From Betaproteobacteria bacterium (GTDB lineage: Bacteria; Pseudomonadota; Gammaproteobacteria; Burkholderiales; Burkholderiaceae), in contig CANGHN010000001.1 in NCBI GenBank assembly GCA_947453825.1, positions 62,001 to 126,000 of the forward strand: DNA of 64,000 nucleotides. The letters are read 5' to 3'. Made by a program: the position numbers and the translations under genes. This document shows positions 37,842 to 49,075 of this stretch, piece by piece (position 1 is the first letter of the stretch; every line of letters starts with the position of its first letter). Below the pieces are notes generated by a model, which ran no database searches, was not told the origin of the DNA, and saw only the letters and a program-made list of their open reading frames with translations.

Positions 37842-39074
37842 CTATTGCGTTTTGATATCAGAATGAATATATCCTACCAGCCAAAAAGTCAGCAAGCCAC
37901 AAACTGCTGCGCCGTAACCGACCAAGTTATAGTGGGCCATCATCCCATCGGGTTTAATTGTGACAACCATACCGGCCACTACTGAGGCAATTCCAGAGGC
38001 AAGCATTTGTACTGAGCCAATCAGACTCATAAAAGTCCCACGAATATTCCCACCCACTACTTGACTCACCATAGCCATTGCTGGAATCATGCGTCCCGAT
38101 ACCAAAATAAAGAAGGCTGTGGAATTAATCAGAACTACCCACAGAGGAACGGGCACTAAATTGGTAGTTACCAGCAAAGGCACTAGACTCACGATCGCTA
38201 ATACTCGAAACATCTTCAGCTTGCCATATTGATCAGCCAGATGACCGATCAATCTTGAGCTCATCAGCGTTGCCACGCCGCCACAAAGATAAATTAATGA
38301 GATGTAGGAATTATCTATGCCAACGTTAGTTGTGAGGTAGAGGGCAATATAAGGAATCACAGAAAAACCAGTGAACATGATTAGGCCCATGAATAAGAAG
38401 GCACGCAGGTGGTGATGTGCAATTAAGACTTCATAGATTTGCCTAAATCGACTACCTTCGTGCGCATGACTTAAGTGACCCGAAATTTTAGGGATATTGC
38501 AATATCCGATGTATAGAATCAAAGTGGAGATAGCGCCAATAAACATAAATGGCGCACGCCAACCCAAGTAAGTTATGTGGTTCGCTAGAAATAAACTCAG
38601 TGGCACCCCCGCAACTGTTGCCACTGAAAATGCAGCCATTACTGTTCCTAATGCCTTGCCACGTCGCTCAAATGGAATCGAATCAGCTACGATCGTTTGG
38701 ACTAAGGAGCCCAGTATTCCACCAAAGGCACCCGCGAAGGCTCTAGCAATAAAAAGTATTTCATAATTAGGAGCCAAACCACATGCAACGGTTGCAATAA
38801 TAAAAAATGCATACAGGCCTAAAAGTAGTTGCCTACGCTCAAATCGATCCACATAGTAAGTGGTAAGAATTCCTGCTATGGCAGCGGCAAAAGTATATGA
38901 AGAGAGTAGTAATCCAAACTGATGGGTGTTGATATTCAGAACCCGGATAAACTCAGGCCCCAAAGGCATCATGATCATGAAATCGAGGATATGGGTGAAC
39001 TGAATGCCCGCCAAAGAAAACAAAAAGAAGCGTTCTTTCTTCTTCGACTCAAAGAGATTGGAATGTTGTTTCAA
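37842..39074 (-). CDS. MFS transporter, DHA1-like
   Basis: A 410-residue major facilitator permease with twelve predicted membrane segments and the conserved loop 2-3 motif region YYVDRFERRQLLLG. The second-half counterpart GHLADQYGKLKMFR and PFERRGKALGTVMA are also present. An exporter of the DHA1 drug/metabolite group is likely; the substrate is unknown. The only start before the first membrane helix is TTG. The divergent channel-like gene begins only 26 bp away, leaving little room for promoters. Confidence 0.87.
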   Translation of the reverse strand: MKQHSNLFESKKKERFFLFSLAGIQFTHILDFMIMMPLGPEFIRVLNINTHQFGLLLSSYTFAAAIAGILTTYYVDRFERRQLLLGLYAFFIIATVACGLAPNYEILFIARAFAGAFGGILGSLVQTIVADSIPFERRGKALGTVMAAFSVATVAGVPLSLFLANHITYLGWRAPFMFIGAISTLILYIGYCNIPKISGHLSHAHEGSRFRQIYEVLIAHHHLRAFLFMGLIMFTGFSVIPYIALYLTTNVGIDNSYISLIYLCGGVATLMSSRLIGHLADQYGKLKMFRVLAIVSLVPLLVTTNLVPVPLWVVLINSTAFFILVSGRMIPAMAMVSQVVGGNIRGTFMSLIGSVQMLASGIASVVAGMVVTIKPDGMMAHYNLVGYGAAVCGLLTFWLVGYIHSDIKTQ

Positions 39075-39100
39075 AGTCTGCTTTACACCTAGTGATCAAT

Positions 39101-39664
39101 ATGACATTATCACCCCTGAACCCCATTCTTGCTGACCCAAATACTCCAATGACAACTCTTACTGATCCCATTATGCAAACAGCAGTTTTGGGTATCCCAG
39201 TAGTGCCGCTGGTAACAGACATCTTCTTTGGCATCTTAGGTCTGACGATTATCTTAATATTCCATGGTATTGGCATCAACCATGTGATCATGAAATTTGA
39301 TCGAAGAACTAAACTGAATTTGAATCAAGGTCAGTACAACCGCGTATTCTTTCATTTTTATTCGGCATTTATTTTTATTGCCCTGATTCACATTTGTGAA
39401 ATTGTTCTTTGGACCCTTTATCTGTTTTGTCTACAGCTAATGGATAATGGTGTTCAGGCCTTAATTTTTGCGGGCAGTTGTTACACCACTGTTGGCTTTG
39501 CTGCCGATACCTTGCCGGATGGATGGAAAAGTCTCGCTTTCTTCATTGCATTCTCGGGATTATTTTCTCTGGCCTGGACTACATCAGCTATGATCGGAAT
39601 GACCAATGCCTACAAGGCTGCATGGAATCTGAAGTACGTCAGGGATGAGTCGAGTTCTTCTTGA
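39101..39664 (+). CDS. Small ion-channel-like membrane protein
   Basis: A 187-residue membrane protein with hydrophobic segments at about 40-60, 85-115 and 145-175. A pore-loop-like stretch (SCYTTVGFAADTLP) sits between the last two. This resembles two-helix potassium channel domains (Ion_trans_2), but the selectivity filter reads TVGFA rather than TVGYG, so ion selectivity is uncertain. The ATG at 39101 is preferred to the GTG at 39092; neither has a good ribosome binding site. Its end overlaps the convergent hypothetical gene by 26 nt. Confidence 0.65.
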   Translation: MTLSPLNPILADPNTPMTTLTDPIMQTAVLGIPVVPLVTDIFFGILGLTIILIFHGIGINHVIMKFDRRTKLNLNQGQYNRVFFHFYSAFIFIALIHICEIVLWTLYLFCLQLMDNGVQALIFAGSCYTTVGFAADTLPDGWKSLAFFIAFSGLFSLAWTTSAMIGMTNAYKAAWNLKYVRDESSSS

Positions 39665-40145
39665 TGTAATAGCCGTAAACACAGCGGCTACCACCCCTCG
39701 AAGGGTTATGTGTATCCTGGATCACACCATCAATAATTGCTGTTAGGTGTTTAGAAACTTTAACGATCAGAACATCCTGCGGAAGCTCATTGGGTCTTAA
39801 GTGAACTTGACAACCTGCCCCAATCTTCATTGTGGGGACCCAATCAAAACCAAGATCAATGATGTAGTCATGGAAGACATTGCGATGATTACCGTTGCGA
39901 GGCGATGATCCCTTATCGTTTAATCGCTTAGCGAGTCGATCATTCTTCAACTCAGCATAGCTAGCATTGGCTTTTCTTAAATCCTCATAGACCTTGATAT
40001 AGGGCAACCCAGCGGCGATAGCGATTGAACGCACTACGCAGTCACCCGCCCCACCCTTAAAACCAGCATCCCTCCTACCACCATCATTCATAGCAAATGA
40101 AAAGGTCTGTGAAGAGCGAGAAAAAAGATTGAGAAAGTTAAACAT
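39639..40145 (-). CDS. Hypothetical protein with papain-like catalytic pattern
   Basis: A 168-residue soluble protein. GDCVVRSIAIAAG places a Cys at the start of a helix, a later KHLTAIIDG supplies a His in a beta strand, and QDTHNPS supplies Asp/Asn. That order and spacing suit a papain/C39-like cysteine peptidase fold. Similar GDCV-R-A proteins occur in phages and bacteria. There is no signal peptide. The catalytic role is inferred only from the pattern. It overlaps the convergent channel-like gene by 26 nt. Confidence 0.7.
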   Translation of the reverse strand: MFNFLNLFSRSSQTFSFAMNDGGRRDAGFKGGAGDCVVRSIAIAAGLPYIKVYEDLRKANASYAELKNDRLAKRLNDKGSSPRNGNHRNVFHDYIIDLGFDWVPTMKIGAGCQVHLRPNELPQDVLIVKVSKHLTAIIDGVIQDTHNPSRGGSRCVYGYYIKKNSTHP

Positions 40146-40151
40146 GGTGGT

Positions 40152-40189
40152 TAAATAAAAAATGGATTTGCCTTACGACAAATCCATTT
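40152..40189 (-). terminator. Intrinsic terminator of glcB
   Basis: Perfect 11-bp arms AAATGGATTTG and CAAATCCATTT flank an 8-base loop. Read on the minus strand the hairpin runs into a T-rich tract (TTTTTTATTT). It lies 23 nt after the glcB stop and just before the hypothetical gene at 40145. Confidence 0.8.
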
Positions 40190-40211
40190 AAGTTTTGGCA
40201 TTGCATTTATA

Positions 40212-42428
40212 TTACTTTGCTTGCGCCTCTTTCACCTTCAAGCGCCAAGCATGTAGCAATGGTTCTGTATAGCCATTTGGCTGCTCAAGGCCCTTAAAGA
40301 TCAGATCACTTGCTGCTTGATAGGCAAATGAACCTTTGTAGTTTGGCATCATTGGCTGATAGAGGGGATCCCCTGCGTTTTGCATGTCAACAATACTAGC
40401 CATACGTTGCATAGCTTCCTCAACTTCAGCCTTAGTTATATATTTATGGAGTAACCAGTTAGCAATATGCTGACTAGAGATACGCAAAGTAGCGCGATCT
40501 TCCATTAATCCAACGTTATAGATATCGGGAACCTTAGAGCAACCAACACCCTGGTCAATCCAGCGCACCACATAACCCAAGATGCCTTGGCAATTATTAT
40601 TAAGCGCTTCTCGAATCTCTTCTTTAGTCCAATCAGGATATAGCGCAATGGGTACAGTCAATAAATCGTCCGTTAAGGCTTCATACTCAGCTTTAGTATC
40701 CTGTTTTTCCATATCCTCTTGGATTTTTGCAACATTCACCTGGTGATAGTGAATTGCATGCAAAGTAGCTGCTGTTGGCGATGGTACCCAAGCAGTGTTA
40801 GCACCGGCTTGAGGATGTGCGCCTTTTTGCTCTACCATTTCTTTCATGAGATCTGGTGCAGGCCACATACCCTTACCAATCTGTGCACGACCACGTAGTC
40901 CGCAATCTAAACCTGCCAATACGTTGCGGCGCTCATATGCACCAAACCATTTAGCGATCTTCATTCTTCCTTTGCGAACCATGGCGCCGCCATACATACC
41001 TGTATGCATTTCATCGCCAGTACGATCTAAGAATCCTGTATTAATGAAGGCCACCCGTCCACCAGCTGCAGCAATAGCAGCTTTAATATTGACGCTCATG
41101 CGACGCTCTTCGTCCATGATGCCTAATTTGACTGTGTTCTCAGGCAAGCCTAGTAATTTTTCAACCCGCCCAAAGAGCTCGCTAGCAAACGCCACTTCTT
41201 CGGCGCTATGCATTTTTGGCTTAACAATGTAGACAGAACCTTTGCGTGTGTTACCAATCGCTTGAGTTGCAGGACGATGAATATCGTACAAAGCAATTAA
41301 GACTGTTACTACGGCATCTAAGATGCCTTCGTAAATTTCTTTACCTTCCCCAGTGATGATGGCAGGGTTAGTCATTAGGTGGCCAACGTTACGCAGGAAT
41401 AAAAGTGAGCGGCCATGTAATGTCACAACCCCATCTTTTACATCAACCGCACCAATGCCAGCCGTGTATTTACGATCTGGGTTGAGTCTGCGGGTAAAAG
41501 TTTTGCCCCCTTTGCTCACTTCCTCGACCAGAGTACCTTTTAGAATGCCTAACCAGTTCTCATAAGCGAGTACTTTGTCATCACCATCCACCACTGCTAC
41601 TGAATCCTCTAAATCCAGAATTGTTGAGAGTGCAGATTCAAGTACCACATCATTGACACCGGCAGCATCAGTAGCGCCAATGGTTTTGGTCTTATCAATC
41701 TGGATATCAATATGAATACCATGATTGCGCAGCAAAACAGATGATGGTGCAGTGGCATCGCCTTGATAACCTACAAACTGCTTTTCATCAACCAAGCCAG
41801 TGGTACCACCATCTTTTAATTTTACTGACAGCTTTTTGTCTACAACGCTATATGCCACCACATCTTGATACAAAGCTTTGGCTAAAGGAGCGGCTTGATC
41901 TAAAAACTGACGTGCATAGGCAACTACCCTTGCTCCTCGAACCGGGTTATAAGCAGCGCCTTTATCTGCCCCATCTTCTGTGGAGATAACGTCTGTGCCA
42001 TACAGGGCATCATATAAAGAACCCCAACGAGCATTAGCGGCATTTAAGGCATAACGTGCATTTAGGACAGGAACAACCAGCTGAGGGCCGGCCTGAAGAG
42101 CTAGCTCATCATCCACATTCTGCGTACTAGCAGAGATGTTGGCAGGCTCCTCATCTATGTAACCAATTTCTTTTAGATACTGACGATAGGCAGGCATATT
42201 TTTGATTGGACCTGGATTGGCTTTATGCCATTTATCCAAATCTGCCTGCAGGCGGTCGCGCTTAGCTAACAATGCTTCATTTTTTGGAGTTAAGTCTTTA
42301 ACGATCGCATCAAAACCTTTCCAAAAATCAGCACTCTTAATGCCAGTTCCTGGAAGTACTTTATCTTCAATAAAACGATAGAGGGGGGTTGCTACTTTGA
42401 GGCTATTACAGGTAGTGCGGGCAGTCAT
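40212..42428 (-). CDS. glcB: Malate synthase G
   Basis: Condenses glyoxylate with acetyl-CoA to malate, 738 aa, the long monomeric G isoform. Signatures: [12 protein letters not shown] (catalytic/Mg region), [66 protein letters not shown] and [25 protein letters not shown]. No glycolate oxidase or isocitrate lyase gene lies nearby. It follows purA by 55 nt and ends at a clear terminator. Confidence 0.97.
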   Translation of the reverse strand: MTARTTCNSLKVATPLYRFIEDKVLPGTGIKSADFWKGFDAIVKDLTPKNEALLAKRDRLQADLDKWHKANPGPIKNMPAYRQYLKEIGYIDEEPANISASTQNVDDELALQAGPQLVVPVLNARYALNAANARWGSLYDALYGTDVISTEDGADKGAAYNPVRGARVVAYARQFLDQAAPLAKALYQDVVAYSVVDKKLSVKLKDGGTTGLVDEKQFVGYQGDATAPSSVLLRNHGIHIDIQIDKTKTIGATDAAGVNDVVLESALSTILDLEDSVAVVDGDDKVLAYENWLGILKGTLVEEVSKGGKTFTRRLNPDRKYTAGIGAVDVKDGVVTLHGRSLLFLRNVGHLMTNPAIITGEGKEIYEGILDAVVTVLIALYDIHRPATQAIGNTRKGSVYIVKPKMHSAEEVAFASELFGRVEKLLGLPENTVKLGIMDEERRMSVNIKAAIAAAGGRVAFINTGFLDRTGDEMHTGMYGGAMVRKGRMKIAKWFGAYERRNVLAGLDCGLRGRAQIGKGMWPAPDLMKEMVEQKGAHPQAGANTAWVPSPTAATLHAIHYHQVNVAKIQEDMEKQDTKAEYEALTDDLLTVPIALYPDWTKEEIREALNNNCQGILGYVVRWIDQGVGCSKVPDIYNVGLMEDRATLRISSQHIANWLLHKYITKAEVEEAMQRMASIVDMQNAGDPLYQPMMPNYKGSFAYQAASDLIFKGLEQPNGYTEPLLHAWRLKVKEAQAK

Positions 42429-42483
42429 GTTCTTAATTTCTTATGCAAAAAGTTTAAAAATAGGGGTAATGAATTATTTTCTA

Positions 42484-43845
<1,362 letters not shown>

Positions 43846-43871
43846 TTACAAAATAGGTTGATTGCTTCGCT

Positions 43872-45032
43872 TTATTTCTTCTTCACTTCCCAAGAGCTAC
43901 CCTGCTTTACCAGCTCACGGTCGCACTCATACTCAGCAGCTTGGGCTTTTTCCCCAGCCATCAACTGAATAACAACCTCGCCAGAGTCGCGAAGACTTGC
44001 AATGACTTGATTCAACTTAGCATCATCGATCCAAGGAGCAAGAATCGCTAACTTGCGAACTTTTAATGGCGATAAGCCTGACAAAGTTAAAAGATCTAAT
44101 GAGAAACCGGTTGCTGGACGTGAGCGACCAAAAGCTTGACCAACATGGTCATAACGACCACCCCTGGCAATAGGTTGCGGCAACTTATCTACATAGGCAG
44201 CAAACATCACACCGCTGTGATATTGATAACCGCGCAGATCTGCCAAATCAATACTCAGCTCTAGGTCGCTTGATGAACCCATCGCTGTAACCAGACGCTC
44301 TAAATCAGCTAATGCTTGATCAATGTGAGCATGCTTTGGTAATACCTTTTTAGCATTTTCCAATACTTGCGCACAAGGGCCATTCAAGTCAGTTAAAGCC
44401 ATTAAGGCATCGCCCACCTTAGCAGGCAAGCAGCTGGCCCATTTAGCCAAACGAGGACGATCCTTGGTTTGCAATAGGCCATACAAGGTTTCAACGGTTT
44501 CTTTATCCAAATCTTGGTCAGCCAAAATACCAGACAAGATGCCAGCGTGTGACAAATCTAGATACACCTGATTCAAACCCGCAATTGAGATTGTTTTGAG
44601 GAGCAAAGTAATAGCCTCAAAATCAGCTTCCCATGTTGCGCAGCCATAAATTTCTGCCCCTAACTGAAGATCTTCGCGTGCTGAGCTACCTACCGGAGTA
44701 CGAGCATGCGCAACTGACCCTGCATAACAAAGGCGAGTTATACCGGGACGATTTAATAAATGCGCATCAATACGCGCTACTTGCGGAGTAATGTCAGCAC
44801 GTAAACCTAAGGTACGACCAGATAGCTGATCAACCAATTTGAAGGTTTGCAAATTCAGATCTGAGCCAGTACCAGTTAATAAAGAGTCTAGAAATTCTAA
44901 GATTGGAGGAGCAACTAACTCATAGCCATACGATTGATAGAGATCCAAGATAGCGCGACGCAAAGCCTCTACCTTGCGAGCCTCAGCTGGCAAAACGTCT
45001 GCAATATCTTCAGGAAGTAACCAACGATTCAT
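43872..45032 (-). CDS. hisZ: ATP phosphoribosyltransferase regulatory subunit HisZ
   Basis: A histidyl-tRNA-synthetase paralogue, 386 aa, that pairs with short-form HisG for the first step of histidine synthesis and feedback control. It keeps the class II synthetase frame: PPILEFLDSLLTGTGSDL, LGLRADITPQVARI and ARGGRYDHVGQAFGRSRPATGFSLD. It lacks the C-terminal anticodon-binding domain of a true HisRS. The genuine hisS is at 52.3-53.6 kb. It lies between hflC and purA. Confidence 0.95.
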   Translation of the reverse strand: MNRWLLPEDIADVLPAEARKVEALRRAILDLYQSYGYELVAPPILEFLDSLLTGTGSDLNLQTFKLVDQLSGRTLGLRADITPQVARIDAHLLNRPGITRLCYAGSVAHARTPVGSSAREDLQLGAEIYGCATWEADFEAITLLLKTISIAGLNQVYLDLSHAGILSGILADQDLDKETVETLYGLLQTKDRPRLAKWASCLPAKVGDALMALTDLNGPCAQVLENAKKVLPKHAHIDQALADLERLVTAMGSSSDLELSIDLADLRGYQYHSGVMFAAYVDKLPQPIARGGRYDHVGQAFGRSRPATGFSLDLLTLSGLSPLKVRKLAILAPWIDDAKLNQVIASLRDSGEVVIQLMAGEKAQAAEYECDRELVKQGSSWEVKKK

Positions 45033-45052
45033 GATGTGAATGATTCACTTTC

Positions 45053-45922
45053 TTATTTTTTGTGCAAGAACTTGAAGAACTCGCCATTAGGCTCAACCAC
45101 CATAACGTCTTTCTTATCCTTAAAAGAGCTACGATAAGCCTCTAAGCTTTGATAAAACTGTGCGAACTGGGGATCGCGTCCAAATGCTTCAGCATATAAA
45201 GCTGTAGCCTTGGCATCCCCTGCCCCTTTAATTTTTTGAGCATCGCGATACGCTTCAGCCAGAATGGTATCGCGCTGACGTTCAGCATTTGCACGAATCT
45301 TGTCTGACTCCGCCGCCCCTGTAGAGCGCAATTCATTTGCTACACGCTTACGTTCGGCTTCCATACGGCGATAAACCGAATCACTAATTTCAGCCAAGAG
45401 ATCAACACGCTTTAAACGGACATCCACAATCTCGACGCCGATATCAGAGGCATCATCTGCAACTTTTTTACGAATACCCTGCATCACTTGTTCGCGCTGA
45501 TCAGAAATTAACTCACGTACAGTGCGCTTCGTGAATTCTTCGTTTAAAGCTGAACGTACCAACTGCGTCAAACGATCTTGCGCCAGACGCTCATCACCTT
45601 TAAAACTAATAAAGAATTTACGCGGATCAACAATGCGCCATTTCACATAAGAATCAACCAGCAGATTCTTCTTCTCAGCAGTAATAAAACGCTCAGCCTC
45701 TGGGTTATCGATCGTTAAGATACGACGATCGAAGAAGCGCACACTTTCAAAAGGTCCTGGGTATTTAACGCGCAAGCCTGGCTCTTCAATTACCCGAACA
45801 ATCTGACCAAAAGAAAATACAACTGCAAATTTACGTTGGTCAACAATAAAAATACTGGAAGAGAGTACATAAATGACTGCGATAAACGCAATCACAGCAA
45901 CAATCAAGCGGTTTGCATTCAT
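45053..45922 (-). CDS. hflC: HflC, membrane regulator of FtsH protease
   Basis: A 289-residue protein with one N-terminal membrane segment (LIVAVIAFIAVIYVLSSSIF) and a periplasmic SPFH/band-7 domain (VDQRKFAVVFSFGQIVRVIEEPG). A charged coiled coil follows (RRMEAERKRVANELRSTGA). With HflK it forms a large assembly that encloses and modulates FtsH. Its start overlaps the hflK stop as ATGA, implying coupled synthesis at matching levels. Confidence 0.96.
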   Translation of the reverse strand: MNANRLIVAVIAFIAVIYVLSSSIFIVDQRKFAVVFSFGQIVRVIEEPGLRVKYPGPFESVRFFDRRILTIDNPEAERFITAEKKNLLVDSYVKWRIVDPRKFFISFKGDERLAQDRLTQLVRSALNEEFTKRTVRELISDQREQVMQGIRKKVADDASDIGVEIVDVRLKRVDLLAEISDSVYRRMEAERKRVANELRSTGAAESDKIRANAERQRDTILAEAYRDAQKIKGAGDAKATALYAEAFGRDPQFAQFYQSLEAYRSSFKDKKDVMVVEPNGEFFKFLHKK

Positions 45923-47445
45923 TGTCTGGACTCCCGATCACGACTACGGAGGCCATCGCGCTTATCCAGCGAACGCTCATTAGTGTTACCCACTGAAGCA
46001 GGCATTGCAGGCGGGTTATTTGTGGCAGGCGTTGGATTATTAACACCAGTTGCACCGCCCACTGTTACTGAACCCGTAGGAGTAGCGACGTTACCTTGAT
46101 TGACAGTTGAGTTTGCTACTTGCGCACTTTCTGCGCTAACTTGGGCAATGATTTTATCGAGCGGTAGATACAAAAGGCTATTGCTCTTAGTCGTATCTAC
46201 TAAGATCTTCGTAACGTTGTTGTACATCTCGCGCATGCTATCGATATACATACGATCTCGCGTTACTTGAGGCGCTTTGGAATACTCAACCAAAATTTGC
46301 TTGAAACGTGTGGCATCACCCTCAGCAGTGGCAACCACCCGTGCCTTATAGCCCTCAGCCTCCTGGATTAAACGAGCTGCAGTTCCCTTGGCGCGAGGAA
46401 TGATGTCATTGGCGTAGGCTTGACCCTCGCTCTTGAGGCGCTCCTGATCTTGTCCGGCCTTCACAGCATCATCAAATGCTGCTTGAACTTGCTCAGGGGG
46501 TTGCACATTTTGCACAGTCACACTAGTGACGTATATACCGCTCTTGTAGCTATCCAATATCTTTTGAATTGAGTTTGCTAAATCAATTCCGATTTTTTCC
46601 CGCCCTTCATAGAGCACGGTATCCATCTTGCTACGCGCAACAATTTCGCGTACAGCCGTTTCGGCCGCCTGTATTACTGAGGCATCAGGATCGCGATTAT
46701 TAAACAAATAATCTGTTGAATCTTTAAGACGGTATTGCACAGCAAAGCGCACGTCGATGATATTTTCATCTTCGGTGAGCATTGAAGAATCCTTCTGATT
46801 GGTTGCCTTAATCAATATCGGACGACCCACTTCAACTGAGCGAACGGCAGATAAGTTCACTGTCTCGGCAGACTGAATCGGCCAAGGCATATGCCAATTA
46901 ATGCCTGGCTTAGCGGTGTAATCATATTTACCGAAAGTCAGAATCACACCAGCCTGACCTTCTTGAATAATAAAAAAACCACTGCAGATCCAAATTAAAA
47001 AGGCGGCGGCGGCACCAATTAAAACGCTCGCTTTCGATCCAAATGGATTACTAAAGTTAAAGTTAAAGTTTGGCGTGCCATTGCCACCACCGTTACCGCC
47101 ACGCTGTGATGGCGGAGGAATATCAGTGCTACTTGGCTTGTTAGCGGACCTACTAGGTGGGGTGCTTGTCTTACCAGGCGTTTTCTTACCGCCAAAAATA
47201 CCTGCAATACGGTCGTTGAAGTCCCGCCATAGCTCATCCAAATCCGGAGGACCATCGGGCTTATTAACGGGATTGGCTGGCTGTTTGCTTGGCTGAGTCT
47301 CTGTGGGCTTATTGGAATCCGGATCTACTTTTGGAGCTTGATCGCTTCCCTGCCCATCTTTAGCATCCTTAGAGCCCGCAGAATTGTGGCTGTTACCCCA
47401 CCCCGGATCGTTCACCGAAAAAAGGTCTAGAAATTTACGCATCAT
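45919..47445 (-). CDS. hflK: HflK, membrane regulator of FtsH protease
   Basis: A 508-residue SPFH protein. A long Pro/Ser/Gly-rich cytosolic N-terminus (about 1-140) precedes a membrane segment (VLIGAAAAFLIWICSGFF). The band-7 domain starts IQEGQAGVILTFGKY and ends in a coiled coil (AKGTAARLIQEAEGYKARVV), then a low-complexity tail. Partner of HflC. Start ATGATG overlaps the hflX stop by 11 nt. It is longer than E. coli HflK (about 419 aa), mainly from the disordered ends. Confidence 0.95.
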   Translation of the reverse strand: MMRKFLDLFSVNDPGWGNSHNSAGSKDAKDGQGSDQAPKVDPDSNKPTETQPSKQPANPVNKPDGPPDLDELWRDFNDRIAGIFGGKKTPGKTSTPPSRSANKPSSTDIPPPSQRGGNGGGNGTPNFNFNFSNPFGSKASVLIGAAAAFLIWICSGFFIIQEGQAGVILTFGKYDYTAKPGINWHMPWPIQSAETVNLSAVRSVEVGRPILIKATNQKDSSMLTEDENIIDVRFAVQYRLKDSTDYLFNNRDPDASVIQAAETAVREIVARSKMDTVLYEGREKIGIDLANSIQKILDSYKSGIYVTSVTVQNVQPPEQVQAAFDDAVKAGQDQERLKSEGQAYANDIIPRAKGTAARLIQEAEGYKARVVATAEGDATRFKQILVEYSKAPQVTRDRMYIDSMREMYNNVTKILVDTTKSNSLLYLPLDKIIAQVSAESAQVANSTVNQGNVATPTGSVTVGGATGVNNPTPATNNPPAMPASVGNTNERSLDKRDGLRSRDRESRQ

Positions 47446-48676
47446 TAGAAAAATAGCTTCGGTTGGGAATCGGATTAAATTCAGAAGATTCTGGTCGTTC
47501 AGGTAATGGCTCTAAAAACTCATCCGGGGCCAATTGCTTCTTGGCACGGTTGTGCTCGACCCTTATTCTATCAGTCATTTGGGAGCATTCAGTCAGAGCT
47601 AGACGCAGTAAATCGAGCCCCATACCCGTCTGGGCGGAGAGGAAAATTTTGCTTGGAAAGCCCTGTCCATCACGCTCTAAAAGCGCCCCACGGGTAAAGG
47701 TTTGAGGCATTTGGTCAATTTTGTTCATGACTTCTATCCGGGGGGTATCTTGGGCCCCAATTTCCTCCAAAACCGCCTCAACCTCTGCTTTTTGCTCTTT
47801 GGCTACAGGGCTACAGGCATCAATCACATGCAAAATGAGGTCCGCGTGAATGGTTTCATCTAGGGTGGCTCTAAAAGCCTCTACTAGTTGGTGTGGCAAA
47901 TCCCGAATAAATCCCACCGTATCTGAGACAACAATCGACCCTACCCCCTCCAAATGTACTTTTCTAGAGGTGGTGTCCAGAGTGGCAAACAATTGATCTG
48001 CAGCATAAGTACCTGCTTTAGTTAGGGCATTAAATAGGGTGGATTTACCAGCATTGGTATATCCCACCAAAGACACTGAAAAGACATCCTTGCGGTTGCG
48101 GGCTCTTCTTTGAGTTCTTTGTTGGCGCTGTAGCTTCTCGAGCTCATTTTCTAGGCGCTTCGCTTTAGTAGCCAGCATCCGGCGATCCAACTCCATCTGA
48201 GTTTCTCCAGGACCTCCGCGCACGCCAATACCACCACGTTGACGTTCCAAGTGACTCCAAGCGCGCACCAAACGTGACATGCGATAACGCACTTGCGCTA
48301 GCTCAACCTGTGTCTTACCAATATGACTTTGGGCCCTTTGACTAAAGATATCCAAAATCAAACCCGTGCGATCCATCACATGGCGACCGAGGTGGCGCTC
48401 TAAATTACGTTGCTGGGTTGGTGAAAGTGGATGATTAAATATTGCTAACTCAGCGTCATGCTCTTCCATTACGCGCTTGAGTTCATTTACCTTACCGGAA
48501 CCAATAAATAAAGCAGGATCAGTTCTGCCTTTACGGCCTATCACACTAGCTGCGGGTATAGAGCCAGCGCTGTCAGCCAAGAGGCTGAGCTCGGCCATGC
48601 TGTCTGCAAAATCTTCGCGTCCTGTATCAACACCAACTAGGACGGCGCGTGCCGCATCTACTCCGGTTTTATACAG
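47435..48676 (-). CDS. hflX: GTPase HflX, probable CUG start
   Basis: Ribosome-splitting GTPase of the Obg-HflX group. HflX domain with [19 protein letters not shown] and RTGLILDIF, then [15 protein letters not shown]-loop [12 protein letters not shown], switch [11 protein letters not shown] and MNKID. The first ATG (48598) would cut off the conserved opening [18 protein letters not shown], which lies in the same open frame upstream. No ATG, GTG or TTG lies between the upstream stop and that segment; the best start is CTG at 48676, inside the last codons of hfq. With that start the protein is 413 aa; with the ATG, 387. Confidence 0.9.
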   Translation of the reverse strand: MYKTGVDAARAVLVGVDTGREDFADSMAELSLLADSAGSIPAASVIGRKGRTDPALFIGSGKVNELKRVMEEHDAELAIFNHPLSPTQQRNLERHLGRHVMDRTGLILDIFSQRAQSHIGKTQVELAQVRYRMSRLVRAWSHLERQRGGIGVRGGPGETQMELDRRMLATKAKRLENELEKLQRQQRTQRRARNRKDVFSVSLVGYTNAGKSTLFNALTKAGTYAADQLFATLDTTSRKVHLEGVGSIVVSDTVGFIRDLPHQLVEAFRATLDETIHADLILHVIDACSPVAKEQKAEVEAVLEEIGAQDTPRIEVMNKIDQMPQTFTRGALLERDGQGFPSKIFLSAQTGMGLDLLRLALTECSQMTDRIRVEHNRAKKQLAPDEFLEPLPERPESSEFNPIPNRSYFSNDA

Positions 48677-48911
48677 GGCTGCCTTCTTCTATACGGAAGT
48701 CAATCGCACGAGCGGGAACGATCGTGGAAATTGCATGTTTGTAAACCATCTGTGTAACAGTATTACGCAGTAGGACAACATATTGATCAAAGGATTCAAT
48801 ATTGCCTTGTAACTTAATACCGTTCACAAGATAGATCGAGACAGGAATATGCTCTTTGCGCAAAGCGTTGAGGAATGGATCCTGTAGTAATTGAATTTTA
48901 TTGTTATTCAT
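48669..48911 (-). CDS. hfq: RNA chaperone Hfq
   Basis: Hexameric Sm-like RNA chaperone that pairs small RNAs with mRNAs, 80 aa. Sm1 ([20 protein letters not shown]) and Sm2 (ISTIVPAR, with YKHAIS) are canonical and the C-terminal tail is short. The ATG follows AAGGAGCAGT. It has its own promoter about 100 bp upstream, with an A-rich leader. The end overlaps the probable hflX start by 8 nt. Confidence 0.98.
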   Translation of the reverse strand: MNNNKIQLLQDPFLNALRKEHIPVSIYLVNGIKLQGNIESFDQYVVLLRNTVTQMVYKHAISTIVPARAIDFRIEEGSPV

Positions 48912-49007
48912 ACTGCTCCTTATCGATCTTTTACTGATTAGCTTTTTTGGGAGTCTTGCTTTTTTAATGACATCAAATTTGAACTACAAATAACTATTGC
49001 CGAGCTT

Positions 49008-49036
49008 TTTATATTGGCTCAATTCAACAAAATCAA
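49008..49036 (-). promoter_or_regulatory. sigma70 promoter of hfq
   Basis: On the minus strand TTGATT (49036-49031), 17 bp and TATAAA (49013-49008). The predicted leader is about 90 nt. It lies in the 164-bp der-hfq gap and separates hfq from the upstream housekeeping genes. Confidence 0.65.
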
Positions 49037-49075
49037 GCCCTTAATTGAATCCGGGAAGATAAGCTTAGCGCAAAA

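Noticed and set aside
34596..40145. tRNA-Leu as the attachment site of a genomic island covering the accessory genes
   Set aside because: No integrase, no repeated tRNA 3' end seen downstream, and no clear change in base composition.
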